Shown piece by piece: positions 1 to 6,766 of a stretch of DNA of 26,853 nt. Made by a program: the position numbers and the translations under genes. The notes beneath the pieces are model-generated. The model searched no databases. It worked only from the letters and a program-made list of their open reading frames with translations, and was not told where the DNA came from. Source of the DNA: JACDAL01 sp035646635 (GTDB lineage: Bacteria; Actinomycetota; CADDZG01; WHSQ01); assembly GCA_035646635.1 (NCBI GenBank), contig DASRPA010000167.1:1-26853 (forward strand), in the 5' to 3' direction. Position 1 is the first letter of the stretch, and the number at the start of each line of letters is the position of its first letter.

Positions 1-1
1 C

Positions 2-277
2 CCCGGCTGCAATCGCAGGCGCTATCTGCAGTCACACCATGTGTGGCACTGGACCAAGGGCGGGCCCACCGATCTCGACAACCTCTGCCTTCTGTGCACC
101 TATCACCATTACCTCGTGCACGAGGGGGGCTGGGAGATGAAAATAAGCAAGACCGACCCTCCGGTGTTCTACCGGTCCAACGGGCTGGTGTTCGAGCCTG
201 TGCCCGAGCCCTTGTGCGATGACATCTTCTCCCGCTTCCTGTGGGACGTGGAGCCGGAAGTGGCCGATACGTCGTAG
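2..277 (+). CDS. HNH endonuclease-domain protein, C-terminal fragment (13E12/DUF222-like)
   Basis: The reading frame is open from the left edge of the window, so only the last 91 codons are present. The fragment begins PGCNRR and carries a classic HNH core: an SHHVWHW stretch, then GGPTDLDNLCLLCTYHHYLV, then HEGGW. These residues form the beta-beta-alpha metal fold that cuts nucleic acid in this family. In actinobacteria this arrangement is typical of the C-terminus of 13E12-repeat/DUF222 proteins, which are multicopy and of unclear physiological role. The N-terminal DUF222 part, if present, lies outside the window. The gene ends 87 bases before the stop of the convergent toxin gene. The HNH assignment is firm; the DUF222 family membership is inferred from the C-terminal pattern only. 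Confidence 0.85.
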   Translation, partial: PGCNRRRYLQSHHVWHWTKGGPTDLDNLCLLCTYHHYLVHEGGWEMKISKTDPPVFYRSNGLVFEPVPEPLCDDIFSRFLWDVEPEVADTS

Positions 278-364
278 ACCACGTCGGGCCCAATCATTCC
301 GCCGGCAAGACTCCCCACACGATTCAATACGTGCATAGATTCATAGCTGAGTCCGAGGCGGTAA

Positions 365-658
365 TTAAGGTCCATCAAAGATCTCGTGGGTCCCTACACG
401 ACGCCAAACGATGTGTGGCTCGCCTTCGACCTGTTCTTCGCCGTACTCAAACGTCGCTCGACCGTCATCGGCCCACGACATTTCGAAGATACCGGGAGCT
501 CCTTTCACGCCCTTGACACGAAGACCTTTGCGGAACGCCCTCTTCGCTTTGAGGTCAGCGACAGACTTGTCGACGGCCCCCTTGAAGCGCTTCTTTTCCC
601 CTGAAGAGAGAGCGGCGTAGTCCTTCGCGAACCGACCGGTTCTCCCGTAGGTAGGCAA
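365..658 (-). CDS. RelE/ParE-like toxin of a type II toxin-antitoxin pair
   Basis: This is a 97-residue basic protein with the layout of the RelE/ParE superfamily: an N-terminal helical hairpin (GRFAKDYAALSSGEKKRFKG), a lysine/arginine-rich middle, and a C-terminal beta sheet ending in VWRRVGTHEIF. The ending resembles many RelE-like toxins that cleave mRNA on the ribosome; a ParE-like gyrase poison cannot be excluded. The start is a TTG, because the in-frame codon string just upstream contains a TAA and no ATG or GTG. It follows the AbrB-type gene by 17 bases in the same direction, so the two form an operon with the antitoxin first. Catalytic residues are poorly conserved in this family and were not assigned. 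Confidence 0.7.
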   Translation of the reverse strand: MPTYGRTGRFAKDYAALSSGEKKRFKGAVDKSVADLKAKRAFRKGLRVKGVKGAPGIFEMSWADDGRATFEYGEEQVEGEPHIVWRRVGTHEIFDGP

Positions 659-675
659 GCGCGCTCTTTAGGCTG

Positions 676-948
676 CTATTCGTCGAGCGACGCGAGAAAG
701 TCCTCGTCGGTCTTGAAGACCTCGACGCGCCCCTCGGCGATGTCGAGAGAGGCGTCGCGCTCACCAGCTTGCCAGGCGGGTGTCCAAAACCAAGCTTGGG
801 TTGCGTCTATGACCTTCTGTGGCTTCAACAGGATGCCCTCGGGAACCATTTCTACTTCGACCAGGTCCCCCTCCTCCAGATGGGCGCGTTCGCGGATCTC
901 ACGTGGGATCGTGACCTGTCCCTTCGCTCTGACTCTAGTGTCCGGCAT
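676..948 (-). CDS. AbrB/MazE-type (SpoVT-AbrB fold) antitoxin
   Basis: The 90-residue protein opens with a swapped-hairpin AbrB motif, RVRAKGQVTIPREIRERAHL followed by EEGDLVEVE, which is the DNA-binding half of MazE/AbrB/VapB-type antitoxins. The C-terminal 45 residues are acidic and probably wrap the toxin. ATG at 948 is preceded by AGGAG about a dozen bases upstream and by a promoter with a perfect TATAAT. The RelE-like toxin gene follows 17 bases downstream. By family precedent the protein neutralises the toxin and represses its own promoter. Pairing of AbrB-type antitoxins with RelE-type toxins is a known mix-and-match. Confidence 0.8.
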   Translation of the reverse strand: MPDTRVRAKGQVTIPREIRERAHLEEGDLVEVEMVPEGILLKPQKVIDATQAWFWTPAWQAGERDASLDIAEGRVEVFKTDEDFLASLDE

Positions 949-975
949 CGCTAGCTTGCTCCTGTCGTCGCCTGC

Positions 976-1004
976 ATTATAGTCGATATTCTTACAAATG
1001 GAAA
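976..1004 (-). promoter_or_regulatory. Sigma-70-type promoter of the antitoxin-toxin operon
   Basis: Read on the minus strand, a perfect -10 TATAAT (976-981) is preceded, after exactly 17 bases, by TTTCCA (999-1004, four of six matches to the -35 consensus). Transcription would start near 969, giving a leader of about 20 bases before the ATG at 948 with its AGGAG. No clear palindrome was recognised across it. Confidence 0.65.
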
Positions 1005-1087
1005 GTGAGAATTTCCTCCCAATTGTCGGCTCGAATCTTGTCTGGCTTTAGTCAAGGAGGAGCTGTGGGTGGATTCATTGGGATGAT

Positions 1088-1627
1088 TCACTGAATCGAC
1101 GGCTCGAAGCTAAGAAACCGTGCAGGGTTGTCGACCATGATAGTTCGCCAGGTAGCGTCGTCGATCCTGTAGCCGGGGAGCACCTTGGGGAACTCTGTGG
1201 CCAGCCATGCGAGGCCCGGCCCCCCTTCGAGCGTCCGCCAGAGTGATCGACGCGCCCCGTCCGTGCCCAGCATCAGCTGCGACGAGTATCCCTTCGACAG
1301 CATCTCGCTCAAGAGCCACGCGCTGCCATCCGTGGTGTCGGCCCCCTGACGCAGAGCCTGGTCGTACTCGAGGTTGACTCCCGCCGACAGTAGCTCGCGG
1401 TGGTAGCCGACGTCGGGTTTTTTGTCCGTGTGGGAGAGGGCGACTCTGTCCGCGGGCACCCCGAGCTCATTCAACAACTCGAGCTGGGCGACCGCCCCCA
1501 GGCCCTCCTCGCTATGTGTGAGCAGCGGCGCCCCTGTGGCGAGGTGGGCGCTAGCGGCGGCTTCGAATACCCGTCGCTCGGCCGCATCAGGACGCTCGCA
1601 GAGCGTCGCGCACTTGATGATCCGCAC
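1088..1627 (-). pseudogene. Phosphotriesterase-family hydrolase, 5'-truncated remnant
   Basis: The 179 residues match the C-terminal half of the phosphotriesterase (PHP/lactonase) TIM barrel. Expected metal-site residues are recognisable: the bridging lysine in RIIKCAT (K5), histidines in LLTHSEE (H38) and VALSHTD (H66), and the aspartate in LGTDGAR (D123). The N-terminal barrel half with the HxH metal ligands is absent. Family members are usually 310-350 residues, so about 150 are missing. A GTG at 1627 can serve as start, but it lies only 10 bases after the deoC stop, and upstream sequence is deoC coding. Without HxH the protein should not bind its binuclear metal centre, so it is called a remnant. 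Confidence 0.7.
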
Positions 1628-1637
1628 AACGTTCGTC

Positions 1638-2336
1638 CTATCGGTCTCGGCCCCGACCCTTGAACTCGTCGAGGATCGCCTCTGTCTGGGTGGCGCCGAC
1701 GCGGTCCACTCCCAGGGACAGGACCTCGATCAGCGCATCGAGGCTCCTGACTCCACCGGCCCCTTCCCTTTAAGAGGGGCGACACCGTGGCGCGCATGAG
1801 CCGCAGGTCCTCGAGCGTCGCTCCGCCGGGGGCGAAACCGGTAGAGGTCTTGACTAGTGGGCGGCCGCTCCCTCGGCCAGCCGGCAGCCTCTCACCTTCT
1901 CATCGTCGGTGAGATAGGCGTTTTCGAGAATCACCTTGACGATGGCGTGCTCGCCCGCCGCCGCAACCACTCCGGCGATGTCGTCGCCCACCCAGGCGTC
2001 CTCCGAGGACCGCAGCCGCCCGATGTTGATGACCATGTCGAGCTCGGTCGCGCCCTCGGCAAGGGCCTGCTCGGACTCGAAGACCTTCGTGGCGGGGGTG
2101 TGGGAGCCGTGAGGAAATCCGATGACGGTCCCCACCGCGACGGGCGAGTCGCGCAGCATCTCGGCGGCCAGGACCACGTCCGCCGGCTTCACGCACACGG
2201 AGGCGACCTCATAGCGGGCCGCCAGCTCGCAGCCCTGGGAGACCTCGGCGCGGGTGAGCTCGGGGCGCAGCAGCGAGTGGTCGATGGATTGGGCCAGCTT
2301 CTCGTAGGTGATGTCGGTGGTAGCAGAGGTGTCCAT
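1638..2336 (-). pseudogene. deoC: Deoxyribose-phosphate aldolase, broken by two compensating frameshifts
   Basis: DeoC cleaves 2-deoxyribose-5-phosphate to glyceraldehyde-3-phosphate and acetaldehyde in nucleoside catabolism. The N-terminal part reads LAQSIDHSLLRPELT, then VCVKPADV and IGFPHG. Near 1857 one base appears lost, and the Schiff-base segment LVKTSTGFAPGGATLED continues in another frame. Near 1765-1782, in the purine-rich run TTAAAGGGAAGGGG, two more bases are missing, and GGVRSLDALIEVLSLGVDRV continues in the original frame to the TAG at 1638. The second break falls on the conserved KAAGG loop that holds the proton-relay lysine. ATG 2336 has GAGGAT nine bases upstream; an earlier in-frame start at 2405 is less likely. 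The net shift is exactly three bases. Sequencing error in homopolymers is a live alternative to decay. Confidence 0.85.
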
Positions 2337-2361
2337 GGGGGCCGATCCTCGCGCACTTCTT

Positions 2362-2410
2362 GCCGAGTGGTGGATAAAGGTTGCTGTGTAGCCATTTACC
2401 ACCACTCGGC
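2362..2410. repeat. Perfect 12-bp inverted repeat between deoC and glgC (candidate operator)
   Basis: GCCGAGTGGTGG at 2362-2373 is repeated in perfect inversion at 2399-2410, with 25 bases between. The match extends inward as TAAA on both arms with one unpaired base. The repeat occupies much of the 101-base gap between the divergent deoC and glgC starts. The right arm covers the position expected for a -35 box relative to the TAGAAT at 2425. A dimeric regulator acting on one or both genes is the simplest reading; a cruciform or hairpin is an alternative. Confidence 0.7.
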
Positions 2411-2424
2411 CCCAAAACGTCGGC

Positions 2425-2430
2425 TAGAAT
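2425..2430 (+). promoter_or_regulatory. Candidate leaderless -10 element of glgC
   Basis: TAGAAT fits the actinobacterial TANNNT -10 pattern and lies 7 bases before the glgC ATG, so transcription would begin at or one base before the start codon. No Shine-Dalgarno sequence is visible upstream of that ATG, which fits leaderless translation. The -35 region (about 2402-2407) has no TTGACA match and is covered by the right arm of the inverted repeat. Confidence 0.5.
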
Positions 2431-2437
2431 CGCCGGC

Positions 2438-3670
2438 ATGGGGCGCACCCAGGTCTTCGGGATCGTCCTCGCGGGCGGGGAAGGCAAGCGACTCATGCCG
2501 CTGACGGCGGACAGGGCCAAGCCGGCGGTGCCGTTCGGCGGCAGCTACCGGCTCGTCGACTTCGCACTCTCGAACCTCGTCAACGGCAGCTTGAGAAAGA
2601 TCGCGGTGCTGACTCAGTACAAGAGTCACAGCCTAGACAGGCACATCTCACAGACCTGGAGATTGTCGTCGATCCTGGGCAACTACGTGACGCCGGTGCC
2701 GGCCCAGATGCGGCGCGGCCCCCGTTGGTTCGCCGGCTCCGCAGATGCGGTCTACCAAAGCTTCAACCTCATCTACGACGAGGAACCCGAACACGTCTGC
2801 GTGTTCGGAGCCGACCACATCTATCGGATGGACCCGCGCCAGATGCTCGAGTTCCACATCGACACGGGAGCCGGGGTCACGGTTGCAGGCATACGTGTGC
2901 CGAAGTCGCAGGCACCCGAGTTCGGTGTCATCGAGGCCGGTGACGATGGACGAATGATCGAAGCCTTTCTGGAAAAGCCACATGACCCCAAAGGCCTGCC
3001 GGATGCGCCCGATCAAGTCTACGCCTCGATGGGAAACTACATCTTCACGACCAAGGCGCTGATCGATGCGTTGAGCATGGACGCCACGGATGAGGACTCG
3101 GCTCACGACCTCGGCGGCGACATCATCCCCATGATGGTCGAGCGGCAAGAGGCCGCGGTTTACGACTTCACCGGCAATCACGTCCCCGGTTCCACCGATC
3201 TCGATCGCGACTACTGGAGAGACGTAGGGACACTCGATGCCTATCACGAGGCTCACCTAGACCTGGTGTCTGCTCAACCCGCATTCAGTCTCTACAACTC
3301 GCAGTGGCCGATCTACACATGGAACGATCCACTTCCGCCCGCCAAGTTCGTGCACGAGAGCGAAGGGCGCGTGGGCCGGGCGGTCAACTCGATGGTCAGC
3401 AGCGGTGTAGTCATCTCGGGAGGCGAGGTGCGCTACTCCGTGCTGTCGCCGGGAGTGAGAATCAACTCATACTCGACCGTAGATCACTCCGTTCTGATGC
3501 ACGGTGTCAAGGTCGGTCGTCATGCGGTGGTTCGCAACGCGATCGTCGACAAGAACGTGAACATCCCCGAGGGAGCGCGCATAGGCGTGGACCACGAGCT
3601 CGATCGTGAGCGCTTCACCGTCTCCCCCGGGGGCATAGTGGCGATAGGCAAGAACCAGAAGATCAACTGA
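2438..3670 (+). CDS. glgC: Glucose-1-phosphate adenylyltransferase (ADP-glucose pyrophosphorylase)
   Basis: This 410-residue enzyme makes ADP-glucose from glucose-1-phosphate and ATP, the committed step of bacterial glycogen synthesis. The N-terminal nucleotidyltransferase domain shows LAGGEGKRLMPLTADRAKP (residues 11-29), then GSYRLVDFALSN. GADHIYRMD and the FLEKP sugar-phosphate loop are also intact. The C-terminal third has the left-handed beta-helix pattern (SVLMHGVKVGRHAVVRNAIV). Length is typical of the family. ATG 2438 is chosen over an in-frame TTG at 2381 because the protein family starts just before VFGIVLAGG and a TANNNT element sits 7 bases upstream. It is divergent from deoC and convergent with the membrane-protein gene. 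No other glg gene is present in the window. Confidence 0.96.
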   Translation: MGRTQVFGIVLAGGEGKRLMPLTADRAKPAVPFGGSYRLVDFALSNLVNGSLRKIAVLTQYKSHSLDRHISQTWRLSSILGNYVTPVPAQMRRGPRWFAGSADAVYQSFNLIYDEEPEHVCVFGADHIYRMDPRQMLEFHIDTGAGVTVAGIRVPKSQAPEFGVIEAGDDGRMIEAFLEKPHDPKGLPDAPDQVYASMGNYIFTTKALIDALSMDATDEDSAHDLGGDIIPMMVERQEAAVYDFTGNHVPGSTDLDRDYWRDVGTLDAYHEAHLDLVSAQPAFSLYNSQWPIYTWNDPLPPAKFVHESEGRVGRAVNSMVSSGVVISGGEVRYSVLSPGVRINSYSTVDHSVLMHGVKVGRHAVVRNAIVDKNVNIPEGARIGVDHELDRERFTVSPGGIVAIGKNQKIN

Positions 3671-3691
3671 CCTCGGGCCAAGGTAGTCAAA

Positions 3692-3746
3692 GTGCGACTG
3701 TTGCACAGCAGCTACCGAAATCGGTGGTTGACGTGCGACTGTCGCA
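3692..3746. repeat. Two near-identical dyads 41 bp apart flanking a third palindrome
   Basis: GTGCGACTGTTGCA (3692-3705) and GTGCGACTGTCGCA (3733-3746) differ by one base. Each is itself a dyad, TGCGAC-T-GTCGCA, perfect in the second copy. Between them lies ACCGA-AA-TCGGT (about 3714-3725), a further perfect palindrome. The set sits between the convergent ends of glgC and the membrane-protein gene. Function is unknown: paired protein-binding sites, a bidirectional terminator or a dispersed repeat are possible. Confidence 0.55.
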
Positions 3747-3768
3747 TACCACCCCCCGAGGTACCTGC

Positions 3769-4503
3769 TCACAGCAAGCGCTCGGCCAGTAACGCGGCCG
3801 CCAATGCCACCATTGCCCACGTCAGCGCCTTGAGGGCCCGCTCGAGCGGGCGCAGAAGCTCTTCACGGTTCAACGGCTGCACACCGCCGGTAGCGAGCTC
3901 TAGCTCGCCTTCCACACGCACTACTCGCCGCCGCAGATCGCGCGCCGGAGTGCTCAGGGCTCGCTGCGCGTACGACAGCGCGAACGCGGCCGCCGCGCCC
4001 AGGAGCGCGACCGCAGTAATGGTCTCTGCCTGCGCGTAATAGGACACGAGCAAAGGGAACGACCCCCATGACGCGGCGAACCAAGAGTCAGAGTGAAAGC
4101 GGCCGGAGAACCACTCCAGGTTGTAGGCCACAACCAAGAAAACACCGGCTGCAATCAACGGGATAAGGCCCGGACCCGCCAAGCCGATCCCGTAAATGCC
4201 CACTCCCACCGCACCGATCAGCGCGCTTATGGCCGCCCACTTAAGGCTCGCATCAGAGATGGAGGTCTTGAGGGGGCGCCCGTTGAGCTCGTCGAGGGCA
4301 TGAGCCGCCACCCCGACGGCAAGAAAGAAGGCGATGATGCTGAGTGACAAGCGAAAGAGATCCAATTCCGGCGCAAGACAGGCGCCGATGACGACATGGC
4401 AGAGATGCCACAGGGTGTAGGGAGGATGCAGCACCGTCAACCATTGCCTGATGACACCTTCACCCCCAGCATAGAAGGCGGGAGGCAGCGGCCTCTCGCT
4501 CAT
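3769..4503 (-). CDS. Polytopic membrane protein, possibly UbiA-superfamily-like
   Basis: The 244-residue protein has about seven hydrophobic segments, for example LSLSIIAFFLAVGVAAHALD, WAAISALIGAVGVGIYGIGL, LIPLIAAGVFLVVAYNL, ITAVALLGAAAAFALSYA and the C-terminal LTWAMVALAAALLA. Two polar loops stand out: AHALDELNGRPL after the second segment and YNLEWFSGRFHSDSWFAASW after the fourth. Their spacing recalls the two aspartate-rich loops of UbiA prenyltransferases, but the canonical NDxxD signature is not present, so function is not assigned. Its ATG overlaps the methyltransferase TGA by four bases (ATGA), so the two are translationally coupled. The pairing hints at lipid or quinone modification at the membrane, which is inference. 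Confidence 0.7.
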   Translation of the reverse strand: MSERPLPPAFYAGGEGVIRQWLTVLHPPYTLWHLCHVVIGACLAPELDLFRLSLSIIAFFLAVGVAAHALDELNGRPLKTSISDASLKWAAISALIGAVGVGIYGIGLAGPGLIPLIAAGVFLVVAYNLEWFSGRFHSDSWFAASWGSFPLLVSYYAQAETITAVALLGAAAAFALSYAQRALSTPARDLRRRVVRVEGELELATGGVQPLNREELLRPLERALKALTWAMVALAAALLAERLL

Positions 4504-5255
4504 CTCTTGTATCCCCACATCACGAGGCCGCTTCCCAAACTCATCTGCCTCACGGTGACATCGCTCAGGCCCGCGCGCTCCCACGCCTGCACCGTCCACT
4601 CGATCGGATAAGCGCGGTAGTGCTCCGTGATGTTGGGTCCGAGGAATCGCCCTACGCGCAGCCACTGCTTTCCGCCACCGAGCCATCCCATCGCCGGAAG
4701 CAGCGCGCGCGTGTGCAGCCACCATCCCCAGCGCGCCCACAGACGCTCTGGAACCGCAAACTCGAGGCTCGCCATAATCCCGTCCTTTTTCACCACGCGC
4801 GCCAGCTCTCGCAGCACGGCCTCGGGATCGGCGACGTAGCGCAGCAGGTAGGTGAAGGTCAGCGCATCGAAGCTCTCGTCGGGGAAGGGGAGCATCTCGG
4901 CGCTGCCGAGGGTGCAAACAATGCGGTGTTCGTAACCTCCTTCTTCCACGAGTGAGCGGCCGCGTCCCAACATGTCTTCTGAGATATCGAGGGCCACCGT
5001 CCATGCGCTCGTGTCGTGTGCGAGCGCAAGCGCAACTCCGCAGGTACCACTGGCGACATCGAGCACCGTGCCGGGGTCCGAGCGGACCACCTCCTGCAGC
5101 ATCGCCTGGTGCCAGCGCCGGTTCTGCGCAAAGGAGAGAACTTCGCCGAGCACGTCGTAGCGGGCCGGGAGCCCGGCGAAAAGATCCCTCCCAAACCGGT
5201 TGCTTCGGGACTGGTTCGGTTGATTCAACTCGGCTGATTCCCCCAAACCTCTCAT
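4500..5255 (-). CDS. UbiE/MenG-like SAM-dependent methyltransferase
   Basis: The 251-residue class I methyltransferase begins with the UbiE/MenG-type segment RDLFAGLPARYDVLGEVLSF and NRRWHQAML. Next comes the SAM-binding motif VLDVASGTCGVALALA, then the acidic loop VALDISEDML, motif II around AEMLPFPDESFDALTFTYLLRYV and motif III DGIMASLEFAVPE. UbiE/MenG enzymes methylate quinone precursors on the ring; the exact substrate cannot be told here. ATG 5255 is selected for family length. A GTG at 5330 would add 25 residues but has GGAGG only two bases away, which is too close. It is coupled by ATGA overlap to the downstream membrane protein, so the two products likely act together. Confidence 0.85.
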   Translation of the reverse strand: MRGLGESAELNQPNQSRSNRFGRDLFAGLPARYDVLGEVLSFAQNRRWHQAMLQEVVRSDPGTVLDVASGTCGVALALAHDTSAWTVALDISEDMLGRGRSLVEEGGYEHRIVCTLGSAEMLPFPDESFDALTFTYLLRYVADPEAVLRELARVVKKDGIMASLEFAVPERLWARWGWWLHTRALLPAMGWLGGGKQWLRVGRFLGPNITEHYRAYPIEWTVQAWERAGLSDVTVRQMSLGSGLVMWGYKR

Positions 5256-5363
5256 ATATGGCGCTTCGTGAGAAAATGCCGACCACTGTTCTGTCGCGGA
5301 AGAGCGTATGTGAACGGGACCTAAGTGCACCTCCCCGTAAATGCGGTGGCATTCGAGCGCCTC

Positions 5364-5783
5364 TCATCCCCGCACGCGGCGTTCCACGGCTCCGCCGAGG
5401 TCGGAATTGGGATTCAATTGTGGCTCACGTACCTTCCAGGTACGCACGCTCCTCGTGCCTGGCGAATCGGGGAGCAGATCGCCGCGTGCCAGGATGGCGT
5501 CGATGAGGGTAGGGCCCGCCGAGGGCCCTTCGCGCATCGCGACGGCCACGGCGCGGTTCAACTCGACGATGGGCGATGGGTCTGCCTGCGTGAGCGGGTC
5601 GTAAAGCCAGACGATCCGACCCCAGTCCGCGGCGGCTGCTGCTGCCTCGGCGTGGACCGCAGCGATCGCCATTTGGAGCGTCTACGGGCAGCAGGCGGAT
5701 CAGGGTCGCCAGGACCGACGCGACTCGGATCGGTAGAGGAGGTCGATCCGCTCGCGCATCTCGGCGGCGACGCCGTCGCTCAC
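5364..5783 (-). pseudogene. ECF-type sigma factor (DUF6596 group), internally deleted remnant
   Basis: The GTG at 5783 overlaps the YCII-gene TGA as GTGA, the usual coupling of this pair. The first residues, VSDGVAAEMRERIDLLYRSE, match the start of the YCII-associated sigma factors, followed after a frame break by VLATLIRLL. The sequence then jumps, in another frame, to IAAVHAEA-type C-terminal domain sequence ending in PSPIVELNRAVAVAMREGP. All of sigma regions 2 and 4, some 200 or more residues in a usual protein of about 400, are gone. What remains past about 5430 is no longer family-like. It is therefore a deletion remnant and not a sequencing artefact. Confidence 0.75.
5428..5444. terminator. 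Small perfect hairpin
   Basis: CGTACCT and AGGTACG pair perfectly over 7 bases around the loop TCC. It lies just inside the decayed 3' end of the sigma remnant and about 100 bases upstream of the methyltransferase GTG on the same strand. There is no T-run, so termination is only one possibility. Confidence 0.3.
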
Positions 5784-6153
5784 CGAGCCGAGCGGACCCG
5801 CTCGAGGAGGTCGATCACCGGGCGCAACTCGATGCTTCCAATGTGCGCCGACGGGATCCGCCCGGCGATCTGGATCGCCTCGTTCAGGTCCCTGGCTTCG
5901 ATGAACACGAATCCGCCGAGCTGCTCGTTCGTCTCGGTGAATGGACCTTCCCTCTCCGATAGCTTGCCGTTGCACACACGCACGGTCGTGGCCGCTCAAC
6001 ATGTTCCAGTGCCCTCACCAGGATGGGATGACCGCTCTTTCGTGGCTCCTCGGTGTTGGCGAGGGACTCGTCCACGAGTCCGTCGATCTCGCCCTGTGAC
6101 ATGGCATTGAGCCTGACCACCTCCTCGGCGTATACCAAGCATAGGTACTTCAT
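5780..6153 (-). pseudogene. YCII-domain protein (PF03795 type), one frameshift
   Basis: ATG 6153 follows a good GAGGAG site. The N-terminal part MKYLCLVYAEE and MSQGEIDGLVDESL is the start of the small YCII family that accompanies ECF sigma factors. After ALEHVERP the frame shifts by one base near 5993. The family continues as RVCNGKLSEREGPFTETNEQ and GGFVFIEARDLNEAIQIAG, ending in IGSIELRPVIDL. All conserved blocks are present, so only this single indel separates it from an intact gene of about 123 residues. The stop overlaps the sigma remnant start as GTGA. Homologues are thought to act with their sigma partner, but the mechanism is not established. Confidence 0.8.
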
Positions 6154-6410
6154 AGCGGTCTCCTCGCTGCCCGATCGATGGTGAACGCTAGTTGGTCGCC
6201 GCTTGAAGCTTTAATCGACACCCCGACCGCAATGCCGTAGCCAGGTTCGTCGGCCTTCCCGAAACGGCGAATCGATCTCCCTGGGGCGGCGTGTCGATTT
6301 CGACCCGGACCGAGCGACAACCTCACGAGAGGGCGACGGGTATAGCGGCGGGCGCTGGTGAACGTTACGTCAGGTTGCACCCTCAACGCGATCGTCGGAA
6401 GGAGACGGGA
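6154..6410. other. Non-coding stretch, nothing recognised
   Basis: No reading frame here shows family similarity or a convincing start with a ribosome site. It separates the YCII remnant from the possible hydrolase start. Confidence 0.4.
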
Positions 6411-6500
6411 ATGAAGGTAGTGAAAAAAGTGACGTCGAGTGACGGAACCTCGATCGCCCTCGGGCGGGCCGGGACGGGTGTCGCATCTTCGTCTCGCCGG
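6411..6500 (+). pseudogene. Possible alpha/beta-hydrolase N-terminal remnant
   Basis: ATG 6411 has a strong AAGGAGA six bases upstream. The first 22 residues, MKVVKKVTSSDGTSIALGRA and a following glycine, resemble the opening strand pair of alpha/beta hydrolases that continue with a strand and an HG oxyanion motif. That continuation is absent and the following codons have no recognisable similarity. Homology is short, so this is a tentative call. Its value is mainly that a good translation start leads into nothing recognisable, in line with the decay around it. Confidence 0.35.
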
Positions 6501-6766
6501 AGCATCGGAGCGGCGGGATTAGTTGCGGGCTGCTCGACGCCGTCGATGCCGAGTTGGCGCGCCCTCGGCGACGCGGATCGAGATGATCCAGACCGACAAC
6601 CGGCGCCGAGTTTCCAGGTTGGCACGGTGTCGCACAGTCCCGCAGTTGTTATGACGTATGGCACTTTAAGGACCAGGCTGATCGTCCGGACCGCCGCGGG
6701 ACACGTGTCATCCGGATCGGCACTCAACACACCCAATCACCCGCTGATGACCTGTTCTTTCCCTCG

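Noticed and set aside
1857..2504. 215-codon plus-strand frame across deoC
   Set aside because: It is antisense to clear DeoC motifs, with a histidine/glycine-rich chance composition.
2648..3256. 202-codon minus-strand frame inside glgC
   Set aside because: It is antisense to conserved GlgC blocks with no family similarity of its own.
3769..5367. One 532-residue minus-strand protein
   Set aside because: The first half is out of frame with the clear UbiE-like methyltransferase; only the last 244 codons from ATG 4503 encode a real protein.
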